64,000 nt of DNA from Chloroflexota bacterium (GTDB taxonomy: Bacteria > Chloroflexota > Anaerolineae > Promineifilales > Promineifilaceae), in contig JAGOMA010000028.1 of the NCBI GenBank assembly GCA_017993775.1, forward strand, positions 1 through 64,000, given 5' to 3'. The notes beneath the pieces are model-generated. The model was not told the origin of the DNA. It was given only the letters and a program-made list of their open reading frames with translations, and did not search any database. The position numbers and the translations under genes were made by a program. This document shows positions 16,522-24,800 of the stretch, piece by piece. Within the stretch, counting starts at the first letter, position 1; the number at the start of each line of letters is the position of its first letter.

Positions 16522-17721
16522 ATGATTTTGACGATTAACTGTGGCAGTTCCACCATTAAATACCAGCTTTTTTCGACGGATGTCGAGACGGTTGTCGCCA
16601 AAGGCATGGTCAGCCGCATTGGCGAAGAGGGTTCCTATTTCGAGCAGGAAACGGCGCGGGGCAAGGTAAAAGAGCTGGCCGCCGTGCCTTCCCATCATGA
16701 AGCGTTTGAGATTTGCATCCACAATTTGCTGCATCCTGAATATGGCGCGATTGCCGACATCCACGAGATTGAGGCGGTGGGCCATCGGGCGGTGCATGGC
16801 GCAGATTTGTTCATCGCTTCTACACTGATTGACGCGGACGTAATCGCCAAATTGGAAGAATGCGTGCCCCTGGCCCCGCTGCACAATCCACCGAACCTGG
16901 TGGGCATCCGCGAGGGGATGGCGCTGCTGCCGGATGTGCCGCACGTGGCCGTGTTCGACACGGCCTTCAACCAGACCATGCCGCCAAAAGCGTACATTTA
17001 CGCCCTGCCCTATTCCTTTTATGAAGAGCATAAGATTCGCAAGTATGGTTTTCATGGCACGTCAGTGCGCTTTGTGTGCCAGCAGGCGGCGGAGGTGCTG
17101 CAACGGCCGTTACCCAGCCTGAAAATGGTCGTCCTCCACCTGGGCAATGGCGTGACCATGACGGCCGTAGCCGGCGGCCAGGCCGTCGATACCACCATCG
17201 GCTTCGCCACCTTCTCCGGGGTGATGATGGGCACCCGCTCCGGCGACATTGACCCCGGCCTGATTTTTCATATGCACCGCCAGCTTGGCCTCTCGCCGGA
17301 CGAGATTGAGCGCATTGTCTATAAGGAAAGCGGCCTGCTGGGCGTGTCGGGCGTCAGCAACGACGTGCGCGTGATTACGGAACACGCCCAGGCGGGCAAC
17401 GCGCGCTGCCAACTGGCGCTGGACAAATTTGCCTACATGGCCAAAAAGTATATCGGCGCATTTGCGGCGGCGATGGGCGGCCTGAACTGCGTGGTTTTTA
17501 CGGCGGGCATTGGCGAAAACAGCCCGCTGCTGCGGCAGATGATTTGTGACGACCTGGCATTTTTGGGCGTGGAACTAGACGATGGGCAGAATCGGCAGGC
17601 AGTGGGCGGGAAAGAGGAGAAGGTAATTAGCAAAATTGGCCGGGAAACGGCCGTTCTCGTCGTCCCCACCAACGAAGAGAAGATGATCGCTCTGGATACC
17701 ATGCGGCTGGCAATTCATTAA
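16522..17721 (+). CDS. ackA: Acetate/propionate kinase
   Basis: This 399-residue acetokinase starts MILTINCGSSTIKYQLF and contains VGHRAVHGA (residues ~90), FDTAFNQTMP, YGFHGTS, HLGNGVTMTAV and FTAGIGENSP, the diagnostic acetate kinase motifs. It converts acyl-phosphate and ADP to acid and ATP; with PduL next door it most likely works on propionyl-phosphate, in the role of PduW. PduW versus AckA cannot be decided without phylogeny. Length is normal. It lies in the divergent arm between the alcohol dehydrogenase and EutJ. Confidence 0.93.
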   Translation: MILTINCGSSTIKYQLFSTDVETVVAKGMVSRIGEEGSYFEQETARGKVKELAAVPSHHEAFEICIHNLLHPEYGAIADIHEIEAVGHRAVHGADLFIASTLIDADVIAKLEECVPLAPLHNPPNLVGIREGMALLPDVPHVAVFDTAFNQTMPPKAYIYALPYSFYEEHKIRKYGFHGTSVRFVCQQAAEVLQRPLPSLKMVVLHLGNGVTMTAVAGGQAVDTTIGFATFSGVMMGTRSGDIDPGLIFHMHRQLGLSPDEIERIVYKESGLLGVSGVSNDVRVITEHAQAGNARCQLALDKFAYMAKKYIGAFAAAMGGLNCVVFTAGIGENSPLLRQMICDDLAFLGVELDDGQNRQAVGGKEEKVISKIGRETAVLVVPTNEEKMIALDTMRLAIH

Positions 17722-17756
17722 TACAAAAGGACAACGAAACGAAAGGAACCAGGAAA

Positions 17757-17805
17757 GCCCTTTGTCTCTTACGTCTCTTTGTTCCTTTGTCATAAATTCT
17801 TTCTT
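17757..17805 (+). repeat. Diverged half copy of the 92-bp element, before eutJ
   Basis: CTTTGTCTCTTACGTCTC followed by TTTGTTCCTTTGTCATAAATTCTT (17759-17803) matches 2181-2214 with a few substitutions. A weak left arm (AATTCATTAATACAAAAGGAC) overlaps the kinase stop codon. Both copies end a few bases before or after a BMC-locus coding region. Confidence 0.55.
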
Positions 17806-18624
17806 ATGAACCCTGAACTGGAAACTATCTTAACCCAGGCCCAAAACGTCTTCAATCAACGGCCGTCCCGCCCCAATTATCACGGCGCTGTCCACGTGGG
17901 CGTGGATTTGGGCACGGCGTACACCGTGCTGGCGGTGCTGGATGAGGATAGACGGCCGTTAGCCGGCCGCTATCAATTCGCCCAAATCGTGCGCGATGGG
18001 CTGGTGGTGGATTTTATCGGCGCGATTCACCTGCTGAAGAAGATGAAAGCCGAGTTAGAAGCCGATCTCGGCTTTGCGCTGGAAAAAGCAGCCACCACTT
18101 ACCCGCCCGGCGTGCCTCTGGCCGAAGTAAAAGCCACGCGCAACGTACTTATTGGCGCCGGACTGGAATGCAGCCACTTTGTCGACGAACCTACCGGAGC
18201 CAACGCCCTGCTGCAAGTGCGCGATGGCGCGGTAGTGGACATCGGCGGCGGCACGACAGGCATTGCCATCGTGCGGGACGGCGAGGTGATTTACACCGCC
18301 GACGAAGCCACCGGCGGCACGCATTTCTCTCTGGTAGTGGCCGGCGCGCTGAAGGTCTCATTTGAAGAGGCGGAAAAAATCAAGACTGACCCGGCGCACG
18401 GCCGTATGGTGTCATCGCTGGTGTACCCGGTTATGCAAAAAGTGGGCAGCATTGTCGCCCGCCATATTCAACCTTACGACGTCAAGACCATCTATCTGGT
18501 GGGGGGCACCAGCAGTCTGGCTGGCATTGGCGATGTCGTCCACGACATGACCGGCGTACCCACCGTCATTCCACCGCACCCCATGTTTGTGACACCGATT
18601 GGGGTGGCGATGACCGATGGCTAA
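17806..18624 (+). CDS. eutJ: EutJ-like actin/Hsp70-fold protein
   Basis: A 272-residue Hsp70/actin-fold ATPase of the EutJ family. It has VHVGVDLGTAYTVLAVLDE (phosphate 1) near residues 28-46, GAVVDIGGGTTGIAIV (phosphate 2) near 144-159, and VGGTSSLAGIG (adenosine) near 228-238. EutJ is a proposed chaperone of ethanolamine microcompartments and occurs in several other BMC types; its exact client is unknown. Its presence beside a PduG/PduH reactivase is a mosaic trait. The ATG at 17806 is preferred over an earlier one 27 bases upstream that lies inside the repeat. Confidence 0.9.
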   Translation: MNPELETILTQAQNVFNQRPSRPNYHGAVHVGVDLGTAYTVLAVLDEDRRPLAGRYQFAQIVRDGLVVDFIGAIHLLKKMKAELEADLGFALEKAATTYPPGVPLAEVKATRNVLIGAGLECSHFVDEPTGANALLQVRDGAVVDIGGGTTGIAIVRDGEVIYTADEATGGTHFSLVVAGALKVSFEEAEKIKTDPAHGRMVSSLVYPVMQKVGSIVARHIQPYDVKTIYLVGGTSSLAGIGDVVHDMTGVPTVIPPHPMFVTPIGVAMTDG

Positions 18625-18630
18625 ATTTTT

Positions 18631-18663
18631 AGATTGGTCCACTCTCTGAGAGTAGACCAATCT
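18631..18663. repeat. AGATTGGTC inverted repeat downstream of eutJ
   Basis: AGATTGGTCCACTCT (18631-18645) pairs with AGAGTAGACCAATCT (18649-18663) with one mismatch and a CTG loop. It shares AGATTGGTC with the palindrome at 14394. It could end the eutJ transcript, though no T-run follows. Confidence 0.55.
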
Positions 18664-18679
18664 GGCACACCAAAGCATT

Positions 18680-20092
18680 ATGGCAGAACGACTGATCATC
18701 ATTGGCGGGGTGGCGGCGGGCATGAGTGCGGCGGCCAAGGCGCGGCGCACGAATCCTGACCTGGAAATTGTGGTTTACGAGAAATCCGGCTACGTGAGTT
18801 ATGGCGCGTGTGGCTTTCCCTACTTCATTAAAGGGGATGTGCCGCGCCTTGCGGAACTGATTGCCCGCACGCCAGAGCAGATGGCCGCGCAAGGCGTGGT
18901 GGTCCATGTCGGTCATGAGGTGATGGCGATTGATCCGGCGCAGCGAACTGTGCGGGTGATGGACCATGAGAACGGCCGTCTCCTTACCGACCATTGGGAC
19001 AAGCTCATTATCACCACCGGGGCCAGCGTGAACCGGCCGCCCATCCCCGGCGCCAATCTGCCCGGCGTCTTTACCTTGCGCACGGTAGAAGACGCCGTGG
19101 CCATCCGCCGCTGGCTGGTGGGCAACAAGCCCAAACATGGCGTGATTGTGGGCGCGGGCTACATCGGCCTGGAGATGGCTGAAGCGTTACATGCCCACGG
19201 CACGGCCGTGACCATCGTGGAAATGGCCGACCAGGTGATGCCGGGGCTGGATGCGGACATGGCGGCGCTGGTCCAGGCCGAATTACAGGCGCATGGGGTG
19301 CAGATTTGTTTGCAGCAGCCGGTCAGATCTTTCGTGGGGCCGACTTTGGTGCGCGAACTGGTGCGCGAGGTGGCGGCAAAGGTGCAGGGGGACGGGAAGG
19401 AGAACGGCCGTCTCCGCATCCGTGAAGTTCTTACCCAGGGAAGTATCCTGGCCGCCGATGTGGTGATATTTGGCGCGGGCGGGCGGCCCAACGTGGCCCT
19501 GGCGCAGGCTGCCGGTATACGATTAGGCCAGACAGGCGCCATCGCTGTGGACGAATGCCAGCGTACCAACTTGCCTGACATTTTTGCGGCGGGAGCGGCG
19601 GCTGAAAGCCAGCACTTGATGCTTAATAAGCCGGTCTACTGGCCGCTGGCGGCCCCGGCCAACAAGCAGGGCCGGGTCGCCGGGACCAATGCGGCGGGCG
19701 GGCAGGCAATATCCGAGGCGGTGGTGGGAACGGCCGTGGTCAAAACCTTCGATCTGGCCATTGCCGTAACAGGTTTGACGCAAAAACAGGCCCATTCCGC
19801 TGGGCTGGACGCCACCAGCGTGACCATTGAGGCTTCTTCACGCGCCCATTACATGCCGGGGCAGGCGCCCATTCACCTAAAACTGGTCTATGAAAAGGGG
19901 ACGGAGCGCATTTTGGGGGCGCAAATGGTAGGCAAAGATGGCGTCGCGCAGCGGATAGACGTGATCGCGGCTGCCCTGCGCGCCAAGTGGACCCTTGAGG
20001 ATCTGGCCGGGCTGGATTTGAGTTACGCGCCGCCTTTTGCGCCCGTGTGGGATCCGATTTTGGTGGCGGCCAACGTGGCGAGGAAGAATTAA
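18680..20092 (+). CDS. CoA-disulfide-reductase-like flavoprotein oxidoreductase
   Basis: The 470-residue enzyme is an FAD/NAD(P)H disulfide reductase. LIIIGGVAAGMSAAAKARR (5-23) binds FAD, IVGAGYIGLEMAEAL (near 156-170) binds NAD(P)H, and C44 in SYGACGFPY is the single redox cysteine typical of CoA-disulfide reductase/NADH oxidase/NADH-dependent polysulfide (persulfide) reductase enzymes. A further FAD segment ADVVIFGAGGRPN follows. There is no C-terminal rhodanese domain. Between a CoA-using compartment and a sulfur-respiration cluster, CoA-disulfide or persulfide reduction both make sense. Function is assigned at family level only. Confidence 0.85.
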   Translation: MAERLIIIGGVAAGMSAAAKARRTNPDLEIVVYEKSGYVSYGACGFPYFIKGDVPRLAELIARTPEQMAAQGVVVHVGHEVMAIDPAQRTVRVMDHENGRLLTDHWDKLIITTGASVNRPPIPGANLPGVFTLRTVEDAVAIRRWLVGNKPKHGVIVGAGYIGLEMAEALHAHGTAVTIVEMADQVMPGLDADMAALVQAELQAHGVQICLQQPVRSFVGPTLVRELVREVAAKVQGDGKENGRLRIREVLTQGSILAADVVIFGAGGRPNVALAQAAGIRLGQTGAIAVDECQRTNLPDIFAAGAAAESQHLMLNKPVYWPLAAPANKQGRVAGTNAAGGQAISEAVVGTAVVKTFDLAIAVTGLTQKQAHSAGLDATSVTIEASSRAHYMPGQAPIHLKLVYEKGTERILGAQMVGKDGVAQRIDVIAAALRAKWTLEDLAGLDLSYAPPFAPVWDPILVAANVARKN

Positions 20093-20154
20093 CCGCAGAG
20101 GGCGTGAAGAGTGCGGAGGAAAGTCAAAAAAACCTCCGCGCCCTCTCTGCGGTT
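20091..20154. terminator. Hairpin between oxidoreductase and ATPase genes
   Basis: AACCGCAGAGGGCG (20091-20104) faces CGCCCTCTCTGCGGTT (20139-20154), with an inner GCGGAGG (20113-20119)/CCTCCGC (20133-20139) pair. No T-run follows, so it may be a dispersed repeat; related ACTGCGGAGAGCGCAGAG sequence lies inside the element at 39376-39487. Confidence 0.45.
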
Positions 20155-20175
20155 TAGATGGCATGGGTGGGAAGC

Positions 20176-21606
20176 ATGTTTAGAACGCCGACAACAACTT
20201 TTGCGGCCCAGAAGCCAGGCACGATAGACCTGGAAATCTCCGATCCGGTGTTGATGCTGAACGAGGTGGCCCGGCGCTATGAAACGGCCGAGCGCGTGCT
20301 GATGGAATATGTGGACAACGCCGTCGACGACGCCGAGGCGTTGTATCGGGAGAACGGCGGCGCATACCCTTATCCCATCCGCATTGACCTGACCATTGAC
20401 CGCGAACAGCGCGCCGTGAGTGTGCAGGATAACTGCCGGGGCATGACGCGCGACACGTTGGAACGGGTGGTGCGCAACGTTGGTGAATCGCAAAAGCGGG
20501 GGCAGACGTGGGTAAACGGCCGTTTCGGCTTTGGCGTCCACGCCTTCCGGGCGGCAGCGGAGCGTATTCACTTCCAAACACAACATGCGCACGGATCGCA
20601 CTTCGTTCTGGAATTGCAGCGCGACCAGCACCGGGGCATTAAAGACGGGCGGCGGCTGGACGAGCCGTTTCCCAGCGACCGTGGCACAGGCTGTCTGGTG
20701 ACTGTGAGCGGGTTTGATGCCGATTGGTTTCGGGGGATAACGGCCGTTTCGCTCCAGGCGGAAATCGAAAATCATTTTGAACGGCTGCTGGCGCGGCCCG
20801 ATTTGCATATCACCGTGGGCGAGAAAGGGGAGCCACGGCTGGTCTGCCGGCCCTTCGATGATGCCGCTGTGGCAGGATTGGATCTTCACCGGGAATTGAG
20901 TCTGGAACACAAAGGGGAAGTTTTCCCGGTGACGGTGTTTTTGAAGGTGGCGCAGGCAACGGCCGTGTACCGCCCGGTTAGCTTTTTTGCCAGAGGCCGA
21001 CGCATCGGCGAAGCGACCGACATCAAATCATTTATGCGTAAATCGGTGGCGAAAACGGCCGTGTGGGGGCATCCGCATCTGACAGGTTATATCGAAGTAG
21101 GGGAAATCGTGCAGCCCATCATCAACCGGGATGATTTTGTGCGCACGCCAGGCCGGACGCTTTTGTATGAGGCGTTGTTGCCTATCGAAATGGAACTAAA
21201 AACGCTGTTATCTGGTATCAACCAGCAGCAGAGCCGAGAAACGTTAGGTCAGGTTGAAGAAGCTGTGCAGGCGGCGGTAACGGCCGTTGTGGGCAGCTTG
21301 CCCTGGCGGGTGGTCTTTGTGAGCGAAGCGGATGAGGGGCGGCGTGTGGAGGTGGGAAACGGCCGTGTCACCATTAACACCGCCCATCCCGATTTCCAGG
21401 CGCGGGCGCGGTATACGCGCCAGGGAAATCTACAGCCATCTGATCGTCTGAACGCCTATCTGGCGACGGTGCTTGCGCTGGCAGCCATGCAGCCAGCCAC
21501 AGCCACAGCCCAAAATCCTGAACATCTGCTAAACACCCAGGCCGATCTTATTGTGAGATTAGAAGCACGTCTGCGCAACCAGGAGCGAGCCGTTAAGAAA
21601 CGATAG
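20176..21606 (+). CDS. GHKL-family ATPase (Hsp90/MutL/histidine-kinase-like ATP-binding fold)
   Basis: About 476 residues. The first third is a GHKL ATPase: MEYVDNAVDDAEALY (N box, near residue 38), VQDNCRGMTRDTLE (G1) near 80, and NGRFGFGVHAFRAAAE (G2) near 112. The remainder resembles the second half of Hsp90/MutL-type proteins (TGYIEVGEIVQPIINRDDFVRTPGR in pieces) and ends in a basic tail. There is no phospho-acceptor His box or REC domain, so it is not a histidine kinase. Role unknown; DNA repair, chaperone or regulatory functions are all possible. It converges with and overlaps the response regulator gene by 14 bases. Confidence 0.75.
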   Translation: MFRTPTTTFAAQKPGTIDLEISDPVLMLNEVARRYETAERVLMEYVDNAVDDAEALYRENGGAYPYPIRIDLTIDREQRAVSVQDNCRGMTRDTLERVVRNVGESQKRGQTWVNGRFGFGVHAFRAAAERIHFQTQHAHGSHFVLELQRDQHRGIKDGRRLDEPFPSDRGTGCLVTVSGFDADWFRGITAVSLQAEIENHFERLLARPDLHITVGEKGEPRLVCRPFDDAAVAGLDLHRELSLEHKGEVFPVTVFLKVAQATAVYRPVSFFARGRRIGEATDIKSFMRKSVAKTAVWGHPHLTGYIEVGEIVQPIINRDDFVRTPGRTLLYEALLPIEMELKTLLSGINQQQSRETLGQVEEAVQAAVTAVVGSLPWRVVFVSEADEGRRVEVGNGRVTINTAHPDFQARARYTRQGNLQPSDRLNAYLATVLALAAMQPATATAQNPEHLLNTQADLIVRLEARLRNQERAVKKR

Positions 21607-23209
21607 TGTCGCGGTAGGCGGCTGGGGTCATGCCGATCTGGCGTTGAAAATGACGGTAAAAATTAGTGACGTTGGGATACCCAACCATTTCGGCTACCGT
21701 GGCAATGTTGTGATCGGTTGTGCGCAGCAGCTTTTGGGCTTCTTTCAGGCGCGTAGATGTCAGATATTTAACGTAGCTAACGCCAACGGCCGTTTTGAAC
21801 TGTGAGCTCAGGTGAGACGGGCTAAGATTTACGGCTTCGGCCACCTCCTGCAGCGAAATATCAGGTCGATGGTAATTCTCGTGAATATAGGCCAGCGCGT
21901 CCTGCACACTGTTTTGGCGCGGCGACATTGCCTGAACAAAGGTCATCATTTCCGCCAGACTGTTTAACGTCCAGGCGCGAATTTCCGGAATTGTTCGCCA
22001 GGAAGCCAACGCGCGCGCCTGCTGTTGGAGCAAGTTCAGCGCTTTGGGATCATTCACTCCTGCGCCAACCACACTCCAGGCCACCAGAGTCATCAACTCC
22101 GCGCAATGATTTTTCATGGCTTCGGGTGAAGATGAATACTGTTGTGACAAATAATCTACGATGTGGTTGGTGAGTTTTTGCGCCTCTTGCTGTTGATTGG
22201 CCCGCACCAACTGCGTTAGCTCGCGTTCCTTTTGCACCAGATATAAACCACGGTCGTCGGTAGCTGGCAGCAGGTCTTCAAGGTCGTCGATGCCCACCAC
22301 GACATTGCCTTGAACATGGCTATGGTAGCGTCGGGCCAGATTGGCTTCGGCGTATGACAGCGGGATGGATTCTAAAGCCATGTAGCGCTTGCCCATGCCG
22401 ATGGTCACCGTGAAAGGCAGGGTATTGGCAACGGCCGTGCGAACCTTCTCGCCCCACACCCGAAGCTGCGCTGCAGTTGCCAGGTGCATCTCGGTGGAAA
22501 TGATGACGACCACCCGCCCTGGATTACTGTACCCCACCAGTGCCCGATGAGGGTCTGGTAATTCCTGACGAATTATCTTGGTCAGCGATGAGATGAGCTG
22601 CTGCAGGGCGGCCGGAGCTTGAACCTGGCTAAACGCATCAAACCCATCAATCTTCGTTACCAGGACAACAGGCCAGATGAGCCGTTTGCCCAGGTAAGCC
22701 AATGATTCTTCGGTTGATGAGCCTTCGGGCTGTGTGCCGCGAATGAGGTTTTCCACCAGATTTGTTTCGATAACCGGCAGAGTTTTTTGCAGGGAATCTT
22801 TGACAATTTCCACCGTGCGTAAATCGCGGCGTTCTTGCTCGATTTCTTGATTTATTTCAGCCAGCAATTCCAATAATTTATTGGGACGGATAGGCTTTAA
22901 CAGGTAGTCGCGCGCGCCTAACTTGAGGGCTTTTTGGACGTAGCTAAATTCATTGTAAGCGGTCAGAATGATGATTTTGGCGTCTGGTTGTTCGCGGCGA
23001 ATAACGGCCGTTGCCTGTAAACCCGTCACGCCTGGCATTTTGATGTCCATCAAAATGATGTCCGGTTTGTATAGACGCGCTAATTGTATGGCCTCCTCCC
23101 CATTGGCGGCCTCCCAAATCGCGCTGTGATCATGATTCTGCTCTGAGAGAATAGATACCAGAGCAGAACGTATAACCGGCATGTCATCGACGATCAAAAT
23201 TCCGGACAT
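21593..23209 (-). CDS. Response regulator with AraC-type DNA-binding domain
   Basis: The 538-residue protein begins with a receiver domain: acidic pair DD at 8-9, phospho-acceptor D55 in ILMDIKMPG, and K106 in YLLKPIRP. A long middle region (about 130-420) is typical of YesN-type regulators. Two AraC helix-turn-helix motifs fill residues ~430-535 (ISLQEVAEAVNLSPSHLSSQFK in pieces and MVGYPNVTNFYRHFQRQIG). It lies 9 bases after the PocR-domain histidine kinase, its obvious partner. In enteric and Listeria systems PocR (PocR domain fused to AraC) activates pdu and B12 genes; here the two halves are split into a two-component system. Confidence 0.92.
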   Translation of the reverse strand: MSGILIVDDMPVIRSALVSILSEQNHDHSAIWEAANGEEAIQLARLYKPDIILMDIKMPGVTGLQATAVIRREQPDAKIIILTAYNEFSYVQKALKLGARDYLLKPIRPNKLLELLAEINQEIEQERRDLRTVEIVKDSLQKTLPVIETNLVENLIRGTQPEGSSTEESLAYLGKRLIWPVVLVTKIDGFDAFSQVQAPAALQQLISSLTKIIRQELPDPHRALVGYSNPGRVVVIISTEMHLATAAQLRVWGEKVRTAVANTLPFTVTIGMGKRYMALESIPLSYAEANLARRYHSHVQGNVVVGIDDLEDLLPATDDRGLYLVQKERELTQLVRANQQQEAQKLTNHIVDYLSQQYSSSPEAMKNHCAELMTLVAWSVVGAGVNDPKALNLLQQQARALASWRTIPEIRAWTLNSLAEMMTFVQAMSPRQNSVQDALAYIHENYHRPDISLQEVAEAVNLSPSHLSSQFKTAVGVSYVKYLTSTRLKEAQKLLRTTDHNIATVAEMVGYPNVTNFYRHFQRQIGMTPAAYRDTIVS

Positions 23210-23218
23210 AGTGGGTTT

Positions 23219-24607
23219 TTACTGCGACCCCAACGGGGGAGCCGCAGGCGTAACATCAATTTTGCCTAAAAAGCCAGGTTTATAGGCCAGGGTGGGTGGC
23301 GTTTTTAGCGGGAACTGCGGCTGATCAAAACTTATCTGGTTGCCAATGCCAGACATCTTGGGAAGGGTCTTTTTGAAGGGTGCGTGGTGGAGACGGCCGT
23401 TTTCGGTGGTGAGGGAGATAGCTAGATGAATCAGGGTTCCCTGACCGGGTGCGCTTTTCACTCCAATCTCGACCGAGTCGCCATACTCGTTGACCAACCG
23501 TTGAAATACGTTTTGCAAGCCTAAAGACGCGCCATCTCCTTCGAAACGGCCGTTTTCAATGTTATGCACAATCTCCGGCGGCATCCCAACGCCATCATCA
23601 GCCACCTCCAACACAAGATAGTCTGACTGGCGAGTTGCCCGGACAGTGATCATGACCGGTCGAATTAATGGTTCGGCCCCATGGATAACCGCATTTTCTA
23701 CCAGCGGCTGAAGAATCATGCAGGGAACTTCTACATGAGCCAACTCCGCATCGAGCAAAACATGGCTTTGCAAGCGGTCGCCAAAACTAATTTTTTGGAT
23801 CGCCAGATATTGCTCAATCATTTCCAATTCAACCCCCAGCTCTACCTGGGTAGACATATTGCGCAGGCTGTAACGTAAGAGGTCGCTTAAATTGTAGGCA
23901 ATCTCCTCTGTCCGGGCGGCGCCTTCTTCCAGCGCTGTGTAACCGAGCAATGTCAGGGAGTTGAATAGGAAGTGGGGGTTGATTTGGGCTTTTAAAGCTC
24001 TGAGCTGTGCTTCTTGTAAGGCAGCCTGCAAAGCGGCTCGCTCCTGAGTCTCCCGCAGCAGATAGGACTGTGTCAGGTTGGCAGCGCCTTTTTCCATAAC
24101 ATGATTGGCCGCCAAAGATAACATTTCCACGGCCGCATGAAACCGTTCTCTCGGGAGCGGCTCGATTTTGCGAACTTCTTCTTCAAATTGCTCGGCAGGC
24201 AGACCTAACGGTAAATTTCGGGCCAGAATATCCTGAATAAATGCTTCTGGGGCGTCTGAAGGAATGACCTGGCCGCACAAAATGGAACCAACGTATTGCC
24301 CATCAATGATTATCGGCGCAGCTGCATCCAAAAATCCGCCAGAACATCTGTATGCATACGGTTCTTGCAGTTCCAGAGCAATGCGACCGCCTTCGGCATC
24401 ACATTGCTGGCATCTGGCCAGGCCCACTTCAGTGGAGCGAATCATTTGGCACACTTTGCAGAAGTTGCTGGTTTCGGTAATGGGCATACCCTGGCGGTCT
24501 ACTGTCACGGCGGCCACGCCCATTGCCTCAGCAAACGTGTTTTGAATTCGCTGGAGTAAGTTCAAGTCAATTAAATCTTCAATATGGAGTTCGTGTGATT
24601 GCGTCAT
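23219..24607 (-). CDS. PocR-domain sensor histidine kinase (LytS/YesM type)
   Basis: 462 residues from the ATG at 24607, which follows GAGG by five bases. Residues ~8-165 are a PocR sensory domain with cysteines C50, C53, C66, C69 and C88 (NFCKVC, ARCQQC, RCSGG), known in PocR to sense propanediol-like ligands and to occur widely in kinases. A short coiled segment leads to the phospho-acceptor H212 in QINPHFLFNSL and a HATPase domain with DDGVGMPPEI. There are no membrane segments, so it should sense a cytoplasmic ligand. Its leader resembles a cobalamin riboswitch. It most likely controls the pdu locus. Confidence 0.92.
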   Translation of the reverse strand: MTQSHELHIEDLIDLNLLQRIQNTFAEAMGVAAVTVDRQGMPITETSNFCKVCQMIRSTEVGLARCQQCDAEGGRIALELQEPYAYRCSGGFLDAAAPIIIDGQYVGSILCGQVIPSDAPEAFIQDILARNLPLGLPAEQFEEEVRKIEPLPRERFHAAVEMLSLAANHVMEKGAANLTQSYLLRETQERAALQAALQEAQLRALKAQINPHFLFNSLTLLGYTALEEGAARTEEIAYNLSDLLRYSLRNMSTQVELGVELEMIEQYLAIQKISFGDRLQSHVLLDAELAHVEVPCMILQPLVENAVIHGAEPLIRPVMITVRATRQSDYLVLEVADDGVGMPPEIVHNIENGRFEGDGASLGLQNVFQRLVNEYGDSVEIGVKSAPGQGTLIHLAISLTTENGRLHHAPFKKTLPKMSGIGNQISFDQPQFPLKTPPTLAYKPGFLGKIDVTPAAPPLGSQ

Positions 24608-24659
24608 GATCACCTCAAAAAGACAAAGGAACAGTCGAGTTGGGATTGGTCCTTCCACG

Positions 24660-24800
24660 AGGATACATGCAGGCAGAAGAGGGGATCTGGCTGGTCCTGG
24701 CCGTTGGAGGAACGGCCGTCAGACTTCACAGTTGCGGGACAGCGCCGGAATTCTCGCTGTGTGGCGGGGCACCGGTCTTCACCCTCATGACGTTGGCAAA
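24660..24800 (-). ncRNA. Cobalamin-riboswitch-like leader of the PocR kinase operon
   Basis: On the minus strand, reading from about 24800 to 24660, one finds GACCGGTGCCCCGCC, then GGCGCTGTCCCGCAACTGTGA (the conserved CCCGC-ACTGT core; complement near 24726-24746), and then CAGCCAGA...CTGCCTGCA (B12 box; complement near 24669-24691). These blocks occur in the right order and spacing for the cobalamin riboswitch family. The variable arm between core and B12 box contains ACGGCCGTTCCTCCAACGGCC. The kinase ATG lies about 60 bases further on. CGTCATGA near the 5' end (24785-24792) is complementary to TCATGACG spanning the start codon (24602-24609), a possible switch contact. Recognition is by eye. 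Confidence 0.75.
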
